Numbered from the stretch's first letter, positions 24,668 to 34,860 are shown. The stretch: 64,000 bases of DNA from Aromatoleum toluvorans (GCF_012910905.1 NZ_WTVN01000019.1:29564-93563), one strand, 5' to 3'. Notes: a model not told the origin generated them from the letters alone. A program made the numbers and translations.

Positions 24668-25545
24668 GACTCGCTCCTATCAAATCGGGTCGTGATTCGA
24701 AAAACGTTCCTGCCGCATACATCGATGCAGCGGCCACAATTGGTGCAGTTGCGGTCGAGGATGACCGGATGGTCCTGGCCGGCCGCCTTGAGTGCGGGAC
24801 GGATGACCTGGGGTTCGGGGCAGACGGCGAAGCAGTCCATGCAGTCGTCGCAGGCGCTGCGATGCGCGGCGCTGACGCGCACGAGTGCGGCGCTGCCGAG
24901 CAGGCTGTAGAAGGCGCCCATCGGGCAGAGGTGGCCGCACCAGCCGCGCGTGGCGATCAGCAGGTCGTACAGGAAGACGCCGCCGACGATGCCCCACGCG
25001 AGGCCGAAGCCGAAGATGAGGCCGCGGTGCAGCATCGACACCGGATTGACCCATTCCCACGCGAGGCTGCCGCTGGCGAAGGCGGCGAGCAGCATGAAGC
25101 CGAGCAGCCAGTAGCGCGTGTCGCCCGAGGGGATCTTGCCGCCCTTGAGGCCGAGGCGGCGGCGCAGCCACGCGGCGGCATCGGTGACGAGGTTCATCGG
25201 GCACACCCAGGAGCAGAACACGCGGCCGCCGGCGACGAGGTAGAAGGCGACGACGATGCCGGTGCCGATCAGGGCCTCCTTGTACGGGAGCGTTCCGGCC
25301 GCGAGCGACTGTGCAAGCAGGAAGGGGTCGGTGAGCGGCAGGACGCCGAGCGTGAGGCTGGACGACAGGTTGCCCTTGACGATCCACAGCCCGAACCACG
25401 GGCCGGCGAGAAACGCGGCCAGGATGCCGAGTTGCGACAGGCGCCGCAGGATGAGCCACCGGTGCGCGCGCAGCCAACCCTTGGCGGCGATCGCGTCGGC
25501 GCCGACACGCGGGCGCGCGGCCTTTGGCACGGCGGCGACGCTCAT
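24664..25545 (-). CDS. napH: NapH membrane ferredoxin-type protein
   Basis: 293 residues with four to five membrane helices, the cytoplasmic CSWVCPMN and CGHLCPMG motifs, and two C-terminal [4Fe-4S] motifs ([13 protein letters not shown] and [11 protein letters not shown]). With NapG forms a quinol dehydrogenase. ATG 25545 overlaps the napG stop (ATGA); a GTG nine bases upstream is possible. Confidence 0.95.
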   Translation of the reverse strand: MSVAAVPKAARPRVGADAIAAKGWLRAHRWLILRRLSQLGILAAFLAGPWFGLWIVKGNLSSSLTLGVLPLTDPFLLAQSLAAGTLPYKEALIGTGIVVAFYLVAGGRVFCSWVCPMNLVTDAAAWLRRRLGLKGGKIPSGDTRYWLLGFMLLAAFASGSLAWEWVNPVSMLHRGLIFGFGLAWGIVGGVFLYDLLIATRGWCGHLCPMGAFYSLLGSAALVRVSAAHRSACDDCMDCFAVCPEPQVIRPALKAAGQDHPVILDRNCTNCGRCIDVCGRNVFRITTRFDRSES

Positions 25546-26411
25546 GGCTTCCACCCCGAATCGAGGCCGCTGCCCGGCCGGGCCGGCGCGGCGGGAGCCG
25601 GCGTTGGCCCCTGCCCCGGCGCGACACGCGTGTCGCCGTAGGACTTGCCTTCGAGGCCGCGCACGGGCAGTTCGAGCTGCTCGCCGATCAGCGACTCGCC
25701 GGCGGCTTCCTTCTCTTCCCAGCCCTTGCGGTAGTGCTCGGCCTTCGAACCCTGCGCGAGCTTCAGCGGCAGCACCTTGATCGCGGCTTCACCCGGCAGC
25801 ACGCAGGATTTTTCGCACTTGCCGCAGCCGGTGCAGTGGTCAGAATGCACCGTGGGCAGGAGCATTGCGTGGCGGTCGGAGCGCGGGTTGTGCTGGCGCT
25901 CGAGCGTGATCGCCTTGTCGATGACCGGGCACACGCGATAGCAGACGTCGCAGCGCAGGCCGAGGAAGTTGAGGCAGGTCTCGTGGTCGATCAGCACCGC
26001 GAGCCCCATGCGCGCCTTGCCGATGTCGGTGAGGCCGTGGTCGAGCGCGCCGGTCGGGCAGGCGACGACGCAGGGGATGGTCTCGCACATCTCGCACGGG
26101 ATCTGGCGTGCGTGGAAGTACGGGGTGCCCGTGGCGATGCCGTCACCGAGTTCGGCGAGCCGGAGCGTGTCGTACGGGCAGTCGCGCACGCACAGGCCGC
26201 AGCGCACGCAGGCGGCGAGGAAATCCGCCTCGGCGAGCGCGCCGGGCGGACGCAGGGCGGTCGCGGGCAGGGCGCTTGCCTGCTTCGCGTACAGGCCGAC
26301 GCCGAGCGAGAGCAGGCAGGCGCCGCCCGCGACCCCCGCCGCTTCCCGGAGGAAGCGGCGGCGGGGCGAGGGGCCTCCCTGACCGACCGGCTTGTCCTGC
26401 ACTTCAGCCAT
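25542..26411 (-). CDS. napG: NapG ferredoxin-type protein
   Basis: 289 residues. Tat signal with [10 protein letters not shown], then four [4Fe-4S] motifs ([47 protein letters not shown]). Periplasmic electron transfer with NapH. A Pro/Ala-rich C-terminal tail is longer than usual. Confidence 0.95.
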   Translation of the reverse strand: MAEVQDKPVGQGGPSPRRRFLREAAGVAGGACLLSLGVGLYAKQASALPATALRPPGALAEADFLAACVRCGLCVRDCPYDTLRLAELGDGIATGTPYFHARQIPCEMCETIPCVVACPTGALDHGLTDIGKARMGLAVLIDHETCLNFLGLRCDVCYRVCPVIDKAITLERQHNPRSDRHAMLLPTVHSDHCTGCGKCEKSCVLPGEAAIKVLPLKLAQGSKAEHYRKGWEEKEAAGESLIGEQLELPVRGLEGKSYGDTRVAPGQGPTPAPAAPARPGSGLDSGWKP

Positions 26412-26437
26412 GATCCGCGCTCCGCTGCCCTATGCCG

Positions 26438-28990
26438 TCAGACCTTGAGCACCTTGACGGCGCACTTCTTGAAGTCCGTTTCCTTCGAGATCGGGCAGGT
26501 GGCGTCGAGCGTGAGCTTGTTCACCAGGCGCCCTTCGTCGAAGAACGGGATGAAGATGAGGCCGACGGGCGGCTTGTTGCGGCCACGCGTTTCCAGGCGC
26601 GCGGTGATCTCGCCGCGACGCGAGGCGACCTTGACCAGCATGCCGCGCTGCAGGCCGCGCTTGGTGGCGTCGTCCGGGTGCATGAAGATCTGCGCCTCGG
26701 GCACCGAGCGGTGCAGCTCGGGCACGCGGCGGGTCATCGAGCCGGTGTGCCAGTGCTCGAGCACGCGGCCGGTGCACAGCCACATGTCGTATTCCTTGTC
26801 CGGCATCTCCGGCGGATCCTGGTAGGGCAGCGCGAAAATGACCGCCTTGCCGTCCTTGTGGCCGTAGAACTTCACGCCCTCGCCGGTCTTGACGTAGGGG
26901 TCGTAGCCCTCGCGGAAGCGCCACAGGGTTTCCTTGCCTTCGACGACCGGCCAGCGCAGGCCGCGCGCCTTGTGGTACATCGCGAAGTCGGCGAGGTCGT
27001 GGCCGTGGCCGCGGCCGAACTGCGCGTATTCCTCGAACAGGCCCTTCTGCAGGTAGAAGCCGAGCTCCTTCGACTCGTCGTTCATGTAGCCGGGAATCGC
27101 GTGGGCGTTCGTCTTCTCGACGTCGGCGAGCGGGAACTTGTTGACCGAGCCGTTCTTGTACAGCACGTCGAACAGGGTCTTGCCCTTGAGTTCGGGCTTC
27201 TTGGCGATGAGTTCGGCCGGCCACACGTCCTCGACCTTGAAGCGCTTCGAGAACTCGACGAGCTGCCACAGGTCGGACTTGGCCTGCCCGGGCGCGGCCA
27301 CCTGCTGGCGCCAGAACTGGGTGCGGCGCTCGGCATTGCCGAAGGCGCCTTCCTTCTCGGCCCACATCGCGGCCGGCAGGATGAGGTCGGCGGACAGCGC
27401 GGACACGGTCGGGTAGGCATCGGAGACGACGACGAAGGCTTCCGGGTTGCGCCAGCCGGGGTAGATCTCGCCGTTGATGTTGGGACCGGCCTGCATGTTG
27501 TTGGTGGTGCTGGTCCAGTAGCACTTCAGCTTGCCGTCCTTGAGGGCGCGGCTCTGCGCGACGGCGTGGTAGCCGACCTTCTCCGGGATCGTGCCCTCGG
27601 GCAGCTGCCAGATCTTCTCGGTGATCGCGCGGTGCATCGGGTTGGTGACGACCATGTCGGCCGGCAGGCGGTGCGCGAAGGTGCCGACTTCGCGCGCGGT
27701 GCCGCAGGCGGACGGCTGGCCGGTGAGCGAGAACGGGCTGTTGCCGGGCTCGGAGATCTTCCCGACCAGCAGGTGCACGTTGTAGATCATGTTGTTCACC
27801 CACGTGCCGCGGGTGTGCTGGTTGAAGCCCATGGTCCAGAAGGACACGACCTTCTTCTTCGGATCGGCGTAGAGCTTCGCCATGCGCTCGAGGCGGTCGA
27901 CGGGCACGCCGGAGAGCTTCGACACCTTCTCGGCCGTGTACTCGGACACGAACTTGGCGAAGTCCTCGAAGCCGATGTCGGTCGCGGCGCCGGTGTTGCC
28001 CTTGGGCTTGCCGTCGGCGCCGGGATAGCCGTTGTTGGTGGCATTGGCTTCGAGCGCGTGGTTCGGGCGCAGGCCGAAGCCGATGTCGGTCTCGCCTTTC
28101 TTGAAGTTCACCCGCGTCTTGACGAACTCGGTATTAACTTTCTTGTTCTGGATGATGTAGTTGCAGATGTAGTTCAGGATCGCGAGGTCGGTGTTCGGCA
28201 CGAAGATCATGCCGTTGTCGGCGAGCTCGAACGAACGGTGCTCGTAGGTCGACAACACGTGCACTTCGCAGCCTTCCTTCGACAGGCGGCGGTCGGTGAT
28301 GCGCGACCACAGGATGGGGTGCATCTCGGCCATGTTCGAGCCCCACAGCACGAAGCCGTCGGCGTTCTCGATGTCGTCGTAGCAGCCCATCGGCTCGTCG
28401 ATGCCGAAGGTGCGCATGAAGCCGGCCACGGCCGAGGCCATGCAGTGGCGGGCGTTGGGGTCGAGGTTGTTGCTGCGGAAACCGGCCTTGTGCAGCTTGG
28501 ACGCGGCGTAGCCTTCCCAGATCGTCCACTGGCCCGAGCCGAACATGCCCACCGAGTCGGGGCCGTGCTGCTTCATCGCGGCCTTCCATTTCTCGGCCAT
28601 GATGTCGAAGGCCTGGTCCCAGGTGATCGGCGCGAATTCGCCGTTCTTGTCGTACTTGCCGTTCTTCATGCGCAGCAGCGGCTTCGTGAGCCGGTCGTTG
28701 CCATACATGATCTTCGACAGGAAATAGCCCTTGATGCAGTTGAGGCCGCGGTTGACGGGCGAGTCCGGGTCGCCCTGGGTCGCGACGATGCGCCCGTTCT
28801 GCACGCCGACGAGCACCGAGCAACCGGTGCCGCAGAAGCGGCAGGCCGCCTTGTCCCAGCGCACCTTGGTGGAGGCCTTGCCGGCCGGCTGGGCCTGCGC
28901 CTCGGCCACTACCGGGATACCAATGCCGGCGGTCGCCGCGGCAGCCGCGATGGCATTGGTCTTGATGAAGTCGCGTCTATCCATGGTCAT
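26438..28990 (-). CDS. napA: NapA periplasmic nitrate reductase, catalytic subunit
   Basis: 850 residues. Tat signal (RRDFIKTNA), one [4Fe-4S] cluster ([10 protein letters not shown] ... NCIKGYF), and the molybdenum-ligand cysteine in [13 protein letters not shown]. Bis-MGD enzyme reducing nitrate to nitrite. AGGAGG stands seven bases before ATG 28990, inside the end of napD. Full length for the family. Confidence 0.98.
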   Translation of the reverse strand: MTMDRRDFIKTNAIAAAAATAGIGIPVVAEAQAQPAGKASTKVRWDKAACRFCGTGCSVLVGVQNGRIVATQGDPDSPVNRGLNCIKGYFLSKIMYGNDRLTKPLLRMKNGKYDKNGEFAPITWDQAFDIMAEKWKAAMKQHGPDSVGMFGSGQWTIWEGYAASKLHKAGFRSNNLDPNARHCMASAVAGFMRTFGIDEPMGCYDDIENADGFVLWGSNMAEMHPILWSRITDRRLSKEGCEVHVLSTYEHRSFELADNGMIFVPNTDLAILNYICNYIIQNKKVNTEFVKTRVNFKKGETDIGFGLRPNHALEANATNNGYPGADGKPKGNTGAATDIGFEDFAKFVSEYTAEKVSKLSGVPVDRLERMAKLYADPKKKVVSFWTMGFNQHTRGTWVNNMIYNVHLLVGKISEPGNSPFSLTGQPSACGTAREVGTFAHRLPADMVVTNPMHRAITEKIWQLPEGTIPEKVGYHAVAQSRALKDGKLKCYWTSTTNNMQAGPNINGEIYPGWRNPEAFVVVSDAYPTVSALSADLILPAAMWAEKEGAFGNAERRTQFWRQQVAAPGQAKSDLWQLVEFSKRFKVEDVWPAELIAKKPELKGKTLFDVLYKNGSVNKFPLADVEKTNAHAIPGYMNDESKELGFYLQKGLFEEYAQFGRGHGHDLADFAMYHKARGLRWPVVEGKETLWRFREGYDPYVKTGEGVKFYGHKDGKAVIFALPYQDPPEMPDKEYDMWLCTGRVLEHWHTGSMTRRVPELHRSVPEAQIFMHPDDATKRGLQRGMLVKVASRRGEITARLETRGRNKPPVGLIFIPFFDEGRLVNKLTLDATCPISKETDFKKCAVKVLKV

Positions 28991-28991
28991 T

Positions 28992-29315
28992 TCAAGCCTC
29001 CTTGTCCTGAGCGCTGCCGATTCCGTCCCCCGCGAGCGGCAGGCCCGGTATCGGTTCCGGGTGTTCCAATTCGTGTTCCAAACCTTCGTCCGTGTATTCG
29101 TAGGCGAGCGTGACGCCGAGCACGTGCGGTGCGACGTTCACAGCCAGCAGGGAATCGGTCATGGCATAGCCTTCGCCGTCCTCGACGGTGACAATGACGC
29201 GCCCGAGCTCGCTGCTCGCGCCGTGCAGCTCGACGCCGGGGATCTTCAGCAGCGCGTCCTTCAGGGCGTCGATGTGCTCCGGGCTGACCCTGACGACCAG
29301 GCTTGCGATCTTCAT
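28992..29315 (-). CDS. napD: NapD chaperone for NapA
   Basis: 107 residues, a ferredoxin-like fold small protein ([29 protein letters not shown]). Binds the NapA Tat signal before export. ATG overlaps the napF stop (ATGA). Confidence 0.93.
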   Translation of the reverse strand: MKIASLVVRVSPEHIDALKDALLKIPGVELHGASSELGRVIVTVEDGEGYAMTDSLLAVNVAPHVLGVTLAYEYTDEGLEHELEHPEPIPGLPLAGDGIGSAQDKEA

Positions 29316-29809
29316 GCAGGCATCTCCACTCGATTCTTCATTGCGATGGCGCCGGCCGGACAGGGAGCCTGACAGGCGCCGCAGCCGGTGCAGCGTTCGG
29401 CGTCGAACAGGGGCTGCGCGACACCGCCGCGGCTGGGGCGGAAGCGGATCGCGGCGGCGGCGCAGGCCTCGCCGCACACCCGGCATTCGATGCCGCGGCG
29501 CGCGAGACAGGCATCGGCGATCACCGCCGCGAGCCGCCACGGCGCCAGTCCGTCGCTTCGCTGCAGCGCGCCGGCCTGGCAAGCGGTGACGCAGTCGCCA
29601 CAGAAGCTGCATTCACCACGGCTGAAATCGACGCCCGGATAGCCGCCGGGAGCGGCAACGACAATGCCGGTCGGACAGGCCTTCAGGCAGTCCCCGCAGC
29701 GCGTGCAGGCATCCTCGAAGTCGCCGCCCGCGATCGCCCAGGGCGGTCGCAGCACATCGGTATCGGAACGGAAACGGCCCCTGAGGAACCCGCGGCGTGA
29801 GGTCGGCAT
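29312..29809 (-). CDS. napF: NapF ferredoxin-type protein
   Basis: 165 residues. SRRGFLRGRF lies at the N-terminus, then Fe-S motifs CTRCGDCLKACPTG, CSFCGDCVTACQ, CRVCGEAC and CTGCGACQAPCP. Cytoplasmic accessory for NapA cluster insertion. ATG 29809 fits the family's usual N-terminus and leaves about 30 nt of leader from the start predicted by the FNR-type box; an in-frame ATG at 29833 is the alternative. Confidence 0.92.
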   Translation of the reverse strand: MPTSRRGFLRGRFRSDTDVLRPPWAIAGGDFEDACTRCGDCLKACPTGIVVAAPGGYPGVDFSRGECSFCGDCVTACQAGALQRSDGLAPWRLAAVIADACLARRGIECRVCGEACAAAAIRFRPSRGGVAQPLFDAERCTGCGACQAPCPAGAIAMKNRVEMPA

Positions 29810-29873
29810 GACGCACGCAATACCCTGAAACATTCATGGGTTTTCATTGGACACGCGCCCGGATTGCCGGACC

Positions 29874-29887
29874 TTGACTGCCGTCAA
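29874..29887. promoter_or_regulatory. FNR/DNR-type box upstream of nap
   Basis: TTGACTGCCGTCAA is a perfect dyad with the TTGA-N6-TCAA half-sites and spacing of FNR-family sites. A class II position (-41.5) puts the transcription start near 29839. The likely binder is the Crp/Fnr protein encoded at 32748. The - strand -10 region is not obvious. Confidence 0.65.
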
Positions 29888-29928
29888 GATGCGAACGGCT
29901 CCCATTCCGGGGCCGCCGCGGGGTGGGA

Positions 29929-30582
29929 TCAGCGTTCGGGGCGCAGGTGTTCGACGGCCCAGACGGCCGCCTCGACGCGCGAACGGAAATTGAGTTTGCG
30001 CAGCAGGTGCTTGACGTGCACCTTGACGGTGCCTTCGGCAATGTTGAGCTCGCGGGCGATCTGCTTGTTCGACAGGCCGCCGGCGATGTATTCGAGGATG
30101 CCCTGCTCGCGCTCGGTGAGCCCGGCCGCGGACGCGCTCTCGGGACGCTTGTCGTCGCGCAGCGCGGCGGCCAGCAGGTGCGTGAGCGCGTCGGAGACGA
30201 CGATGCGGCCGGCCGCGGCGGCGCGCAGCGCCTCGACCATTTCCTCGGGCTCCATGTCCTTGAGGAGATAGCCGTCGGCCCCGGCGCGCAGGGCGGCGAC
30301 GAGGTCGTCGGCGGCATCCGAAACGGTGACCATCACGACGCGGGTGTCGAGGTCGGCCTGCTTCACGAAGCGCAGCACGTCGAGGCCCGACATCTCCTTC
30401 ATGTTGAGGTCGAGCAGCAGCAGGTCGGGGCGCAGGTGGAGGATCTGGCGGATGCCTTCCCTGCCGTCGGCGACTTCGGCGACGAGATCGAAGCCGGGCA
30501 CGGTGCGCAGCAGCTGGATCAGTCCCTTGCGGAACAGCGGGTGGTCGTCGACGATGATGACGCGTTGCCGGGTGTCGGTCAT
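29929..30582 (-). CDS. narL: NarL response regulator
   Basis: 217 residues: receiver domain with D58 (LLLLDLNMKEMSG) and a LuxR-type helix-turn-helix (LTEREQGILEYIAGGLSNKQ...). NarL/NarP type; ATG overlaps the narX stop (ATGA). Expected to control nap and its own operon through TACYYMT heptamers in response to nitrate/nitrite. Confidence 0.93.
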   Translation of the reverse strand: MTDTRQRVIIVDDHPLFRKGLIQLLRTVPGFDLVAEVADGREGIRQILHLRPDLLLLDLNMKEMSGLDVLRFVKQADLDTRVVMVTVSDAADDLVAALRAGADGYLLKDMEPEEMVEALRAAAAGRIVVSDALTHLLAAALRDDKRPESASAAGLTEREQGILEYIAGGLSNKQIARELNIAEGTVKVHVKHLLRKLNFRSRVEAAVWAVEHLRPER

Positions 30583-32528
30583 TTGTTCTCCATGACAATG
30601 GGTAGTTCCGGGCGCCCCTCGGCCGGCCGCGGGTTGAAGCGCAGCACGATACGTGTGCCGCCCTCCGGGCAGGACAGGACTTCGAGCGAGCCGCCCAGGC
30701 CGCGGGCGCGCTCGCTCATGATCGTGAGGCCGAAGTGATGCGCGGCGGCCACCGATTCGTCGTCGACGCCGCGGCCGTCGTCCTCGACGACGACGGTGAT
30801 GTCACCGCCGGGGGCGCTGGCGAGCGCGACGCGGATGCGCGTGGCCTGGGCGTGGCGGACCGCGTTCGACAGCGCCTCGCGGATGATGTGCAGGACGTGG
30901 ATTTCCTGGTTGGGATTGAGGTGGCTGCCGCCGAGCTCGAGTTCGAGTCCGATCGGCAGCCCGCTGCGCGACGCGAACTCGGACACGGTGTTGCCGAGCA
31001 GGCGCGCGAAATCGCCCTCGATGCGCAGCCGGAAGGTTGCCAGCAATTCGCGCAGCTGACGGTAGGCCGCGTTGATGCCTTCGCGCAGGTCGGCGAGGAT
31101 CGTCTCCGCTTCCTCGCGCGCCTGCGGCCCCGCCAGCGCGGGCGACAGCAGGCTGACCTGGATCTTCATGAAGGACAGCGACTGCGCGAGCGAATCGTGC
31201 AGTTCGCGGGCGATGATCGAGCGCTCTTCCTGCAGCGCGAGCAGCCGGTCGCGTTCGCTCTGGCGCGAGATGCCGAGCGCGATGCCCATGTGCCGCGTCA
31301 CCGCCTCGAGCAGCGTCCGCTCCCAGTCCCCCAGGCGCTGGCCCGGGGGCAGCGCGAGGCGCAGCATGCCGTAGTGGCGTTCGGCGTCGCGCAGCGGCAC
31401 GAGCAGCACGTCCATGTCACCCTCGCCATGGTAGCTCCACGGAGCCCGCCGCCCCGAGCAGCGGGCGCAATCCCCATTGCCGGTTCGGCGTTCGGGGCAC
31501 TCGCCGATGGTCGAGGCGAGCACCGATGCCGCCCCCCCGAGCTTGGGCTCGACGCAGATGAAACTGCCGCGCAGTCCCAGCGTCTGCTCGAGATCGCTCA
31601 GGGTCTCGGCGTAGGTCGCGCTGCTCGCCGGGGCGTGATAGAGGCGCGAGATCACGTAATACAGCAGTTCCAGTGCGCGGTTGCTGCGGGTGAGATCCGC
31701 GGTCTTGCGCGCGACCCGCGATTCGAGCTCGCGATAGGCGACCGACAGCTCGCCCGCCATCGCGTTGAAGGCCTCGCCGACGCGCCCCAGTTCGTCGCGG
31801 CCGGTGAATCGGGTGCGTGCGTCGAAATCCCCCTGCGCGATGCGCGCCGCGCAGTTGTGCAGGCCGCTCAGGGGCGCAATCACGCGCCGGCGCAGCACGT
31901 ACAGCGCAGGCGCGACGGCGCCCACCAGCAACAGTAGCGCGGCGCCGAGCAGGGTGCGCAACTGCTCGATGCGCGACTCGGCGTCGTGCTCGAGCACCGC
32001 TACCAGCGTGTTGATTTCCTCGGCAAAGGCGTCGACCTCGACGAGCAGCGCGCGGTAATGCGCCGCCGCGGACGGATCCTCGGGGGGCGCCTCGGGAATC
32101 GCCAGCACGCGCGGCCGGATGCGCGTTTTCCAGCCCGCCTCGACACCGCGAAAGACCGACGCGAACACGCTGCTCGGCTGACGCTCGAGCACGCTCGCGA
32201 TCACCGGACTGGCGAGGGCGACCTCGAACTGCGCGACGGCGTCCTGCACCGCCCCCTGATCCGCCGCGCCGATGCTGCGCGCGACGGCGAGCCCGCCGGC
32301 CCGGTGCGCGAGCCGGCGCAGGCTGCCCGCGACGTTGACCGCGCTGGCGCTGCCCTGGACGGACTCCATGACGACCACCGACACGCCGATCCCGATCACG
32401 CCGATCAGCGCCACCGCAAGGAAGGCAAGCAGCAACAGGAGCAGCACGGCGCGCCCGGCGATCATCCGCCAGACGCGCCCCGGCAGGCCGCGCCATTCCC
32501 CGCCCTGCGCTGCAGCGGCTGAATTCAT
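30579..32528 (-). CDS. narX: NarX nitrate/nitrite sensor histidine kinase
   Basis: 649 residues: TM1 (about 25-55), a P-box VNVAGSLRRLAHRAG at 64-78, a helical sensor, TM2 near 195-215, HAMP, a central region with a Cys-containing segment (CPERR...CARC), then HisKA_3 with ELHDSLAQSLSFM near residue 444 and HATPase_c. Compared with the usual NarX P-box the RMQS part is RRLA, an altered form that may shift ligand preference. Confidence 0.93.
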   Translation of the reverse strand: MNSAAAAQGGEWRGLPGRVWRMIAGRAVLLLLLLAFLAVALIGVIGIGVSVVVMESVQGSASAVNVAGSLRRLAHRAGGLAVARSIGAADQGAVQDAVAQFEVALASPVIASVLERQPSSVFASVFRGVEAGWKTRIRPRVLAIPEAPPEDPSAAAHYRALLVEVDAFAEEINTLVAVLEHDAESRIEQLRTLLGAALLLLVGAVAPALYVLRRRVIAPLSGLHNCAARIAQGDFDARTRFTGRDELGRVGEAFNAMAGELSVAYRELESRVARKTADLTRSNRALELLYYVISRLYHAPASSATYAETLSDLEQTLGLRGSFICVEPKLGGAASVLASTIGECPERRTGNGDCARCSGRRAPWSYHGEGDMDVLLVPLRDAERHYGMLRLALPPGQRLGDWERTLLEAVTRHMGIALGISRQSERDRLLALQEERSIIARELHDSLAQSLSFMKIQVSLLSPALAGPQAREEAETILADLREGINAAYRQLRELLATFRLRIEGDFARLLGNTVSEFASRSGLPIGLELELGGSHLNPNQEIHVLHIIREALSNAVRHAQATRIRVALASAPGGDITVVVEDDGRGVDDESVAAAHHFGLTIMSERARGLGGSLEVLSCPEGGTRIVLRFNPRPAEGRPELPIVMENK

Positions 32529-32533
32529 GGGGA

Positions 32534-32550
32534 TACCTCCATATACCCAA
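32534..32550. promoter_or_regulatory. two NarL-like heptamers near the narX start
   Basis: TACCTCC (32534-32540) and TACCCAA (32544-32550) are tandem matches to the start of the TACYYMT heptamer, just upstream of the narX ATG. Could mediate autoregulation. Single heptamers are weak evidence. Confidence 0.35.
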
Positions 32551-32559
32551 GCTCGTCGC

Positions 32560-32578
32560 CTGGATCTTCAAGATCCAG
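32560..32578. promoter_or_regulatory. perfect 19-bp dyad in the narX leader
   Basis: CTGGATCTTCAAGATCCAG: perfect 9-bp arms around one central base. It is either an operator or, in the narX leader, a small hairpin with a one-base loop, which as RNA is unlikely, so a DNA-binding site is favoured. Regulator unknown. Confidence 0.5.
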
Positions 32579-32618
32579 CAAAATCTCAAAAAATCAACCA
32601 CTTCTCAATTACCACCAA

Positions 32619-32634
32619 TACCTCCGAAGAGGTA
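32619..32634. promoter_or_regulatory. 7-2-7 NarL-type binding site
   Basis: TACCTCC-GA-AGAGGTA: two inverted heptamers separated by 2 bp, one fitting TACYYMT exactly (TACCTCT on the - strand). The 7-2-7 arrangement is the high-affinity NarL/NarP site. Lies between narX and the divergent Crp/Fnr gene, so it could control both. Confidence 0.65.
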
Positions 32635-32747
32635 TTTCGCCCCTCCCGGCGTGCATATGCCGACTGGATCATCAGAGTTTCTGCATCTAGACTTGGGCAA
32701 GATCATCGGCCCGAATCCCGCATGTGCCGTCCAGGGAGCGTAACGCA

Positions 32748-33428
32748 ATGAACACGATCCAGGCCCAAACCGTCCAGACCCTCGCCCTCCTCGACCCCTT
32801 CGACTGCCTCGACTCCGCCACCCTGGGGCGGCTTGTCCACGGCGTGCGCTCCGTGCGCGCCTCCCGCACGGAGATGATCATGCACCGCGGCACGGAGCCC
32901 GGAGGCATGTACCTGGTCCTCGAAGGCGAGGTCAAACTGTTCCTGATCTCGAGCGCAGGCGCGGAAAAGGTCGTGCGCCTGGCCGGGCCGGGCGACACCT
33001 TCTGCGAAGAGAACATCTTCAGCGACACGCGCCAGACGCTCGCGGCGCAGGCGACCCGCAACAGCATCGTCTTGCACATCCAGCGCAACGCGGTGCAGGC
33101 CGCGATGGCGGCCCAGCCGCGGTTCGCGATGGCGCTGATGGCCCGCCTGTCCGAGCGCATGCAGGAACTGGTCGAAGGGATGGAGCAATGCACGCAGCGC
33201 AGCAGCACGCAGCGCGTCGCGCATTATCTCGTTCAGCATGCCGACAGCGACGACGGTGAGGTGCATCTTCCCTGTGACAAGCAGACCATCGCCTCGCAGC
33301 TGAACCTCACGCCGGAGACCTTCTCGCGCGTGCTCAACCGGCTCCGGCGCGACGGCTTCATCGTGCCGCGCGGACGGCGCGCGATCACCCTCACCAACCG
33401 GCTGCAGCTCGAACGCATCGCGGCCTGA
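32748..33428 (+). CDS. Crp/Fnr-family regulator without Fe-S cysteine cluster (DNR/NNR-like)
   Basis: 226 residues: cyclic-nucleotide-binding-type effector domain (about 20-140), dimer helix, and helix-turn-helix with LTPETFSRVLNRL, whose E-x-x-S-R pattern fits FNR-type TTGAT half-sites. The N-terminal cysteine cluster of FNR is missing (only scattered Cys), so it resembles DNR/NNR regulators that sense NO through heme; the sensing is inferred. ATG 32748 with GGGAGC upstream. Divergent from narXL; likely acts at the box at 29874. Confidence 0.85.
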   Translation: MNTIQAQTVQTLALLDPFDCLDSATLGRLVHGVRSVRASRTEMIMHRGTEPGGMYLVLEGEVKLFLISSAGAEKVVRLAGPGDTFCEENIFSDTRQTLAAQATRNSIVLHIQRNAVQAAMAAQPRFAMALMARLSERMQELVEGMEQCTQRSSTQRVAHYLVQHADSDDGEVHLPCDKQTIASQLNLTPETFSRVLNRLRRDGFIVPRGRRAITLTNRLQLERIAA

Positions 33429-33456
33429 CGCCGCAGCGCGGAGGGCGTCGGAAGGG

Positions 33457-34860
33457 TCAGGGCAGGAGCGGCATGACGGCGTCGCGGTGGCCGTCCGCGG
33501 CCAGCCAGCGCACCAGCGTGCGGTAGATGTCGAGATCGAAGCGGCGCGGCGGCAGCGCCGCACGCAACGTGTCCAGCGCCTGAGGACTGTCGGCGGTGCC
33601 GAGCAGACACCAGTGGTCGACCACGTGCCAGGCCTCACTGCCGCTGTGGGGACAGCGCTCCGCGATCATCACCGCGCCCGGCCACGGCCAGGGGCGCAGC
33701 CGCACCGCCCCGAGCGCGCCGAGCAGGCGTTCGTCGTGCGCCGCGAAGCTTTCCTTGCCGGCACACACGCCGGCGCAGCGCTTCGCCAGATGCGCCGAGC
33801 ACGGGCCGCTGTTGCCCGATTCCAGCCCGAGGCGGCGCAGGCACAGCTGATAGGCCTGCGCCAGCTCGCGCAGCAGGTTGTCCGCTTCCTTCTTCGTGCG
33901 GAACGTGCCGTGCGCGTCGCCCCACGCCGCCGGATCGCTGCCCGCCAGCGCGACGCGCTGCAGGATGGGGGGACGCTTGCGTCCCGGCACGTACTGCAGG
34001 CCGAAGACTTCCGCGCTGCCCGCGACGCGGTTGTACGGCGGGCAGCGTCGGTGCAGCAGCGCCATCTCGCGCAGCGTCGCGGTCAGCTCGCCCGCGCTTT
34101 CCTCCCAGTCGACGCGGCGCACGCGCTTGGCGAGTTCCGCGTCCTTGCCCTTCACGCCGGGCGCGAAGTGCTCCATCACGCGCGCACGCAGGCAGGCGCT
34201 GCGACCGATGTAGAGGAGCTGGTCGTTGTCGCCGTAGAGGTAGTACAGGCCGGGCGACTCGGGCAGGCCTTCGAGCACGCCCTCGGGCAGCTCGACCGCG
34301 CGCGCCGGGCGCTTCATCGCGCGCTCGACCGCGCGCGCGAGCACGTCGGGCGCGAAGGCGTCGGTGACGAGGCGGGCAAACTGCCACAGCACCTCGGTGT
34401 CGCCCATCGCGCGGTGGCGAGCACCACAGGTGAAGCCGTGGCGCTCGATCAACGCGTCGAGGCCGTGGCGGTGATGCTCGGGATACAGCGCGCGCGACAG
34501 CTTCACGGTGCACAGCACCGGGGCGTCGAAAGTCTGCTCGATGCGCGCGAACTCGCTGCGGATGAAGCCGTAGTCGAAGCGCGCGTTGTGCGCGACGAAC
34601 ACGGCGCCGCCCAGCCGGGCACGCACCTCGTCGGCGAGCGCCGCGAAAGTCGGCGCACCGGCGACCATCGCGTCGGTGATGCCGACCAGCCGCTGGATCA
34701 GCGGCGGGATCGGGCATTCGGGATTGACCAGCGTTTCCCAGCGATCGACCAGCTCGCCGCGCTCGATGCGCAGCACGGCGATCTCCGTCACGCGGTCGCG
34801 CAACGGATTCGCGCCGGTGGTTTCGACGTCGATCAGGACCAGTGAGTCAGGCAGCGACAC
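33457..34860 (-). CDS. DnaQ-like 3'-5' exonuclease fused to GIY-YIG nuclease domain
   Basis: 467 residues. N-terminal DEDDh exonuclease (LVLIDVETTG, HNARFDYGF, HRAMGDTEVL) to about residue 175, then a GIY-YIG domain (GLYYLYGDNDQLLYIGRSACLRARV) near 205-285, like the UvrC N-terminus or Cho, and a Cys-containing C-terminal part (CSAHLAKRCAGVCAGKE). This fusion recurs in proteobacteria and is assumed to act in DNA repair. GTG start. Converges on the Crp/Fnr gene. Confidence 0.85.
   Translation of the reverse strand: MSLPDSLVLIDVETTGANPLRDRVTEIAVLRIERGELVDRWETLVNPECPIPPLIQRLVGITDAMVAGAPTFAALADEVRARLGGAVFVAHNARFDYGFIRSEFARIEQTFDAPVLCTVKLSRALYPEHHRHGLDALIERHGFTCGARHRAMGDTEVLWQFARLVTDAFAPDVLARAVERAMKRPARAVELPEGVLEGLPESPGLYYLYGDNDQLLYIGRSACLRARVMEHFAPGVKGKDAELAKRVRRVDWEESAGELTATLREMALLHRRCPPYNRVAGSAEVFGLQYVPGRKRPPILQRVALAGSDPAAWGDAHGTFRTKKEADNLLRELAQAYQLCLRRLGLESGNSGPCSAHLAKRCAGVCAGKESFAAHDERLLGALGAVRLRPWPWPGAVMIAERCPHSGSEAWHVVDHWCLLGTADSPQALDTLRAALPPRRFDLDIYRTLVRWLAADGHRDAVMPLLP

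Noticed and set aside
26432..29113. Very long open frame on the + strand opposite napA
   Set aside because: A GC-rich shadow: the encoded protein is His/Arg/Val-rich low-complexity and the opposite strand is an unmistakable NapA.
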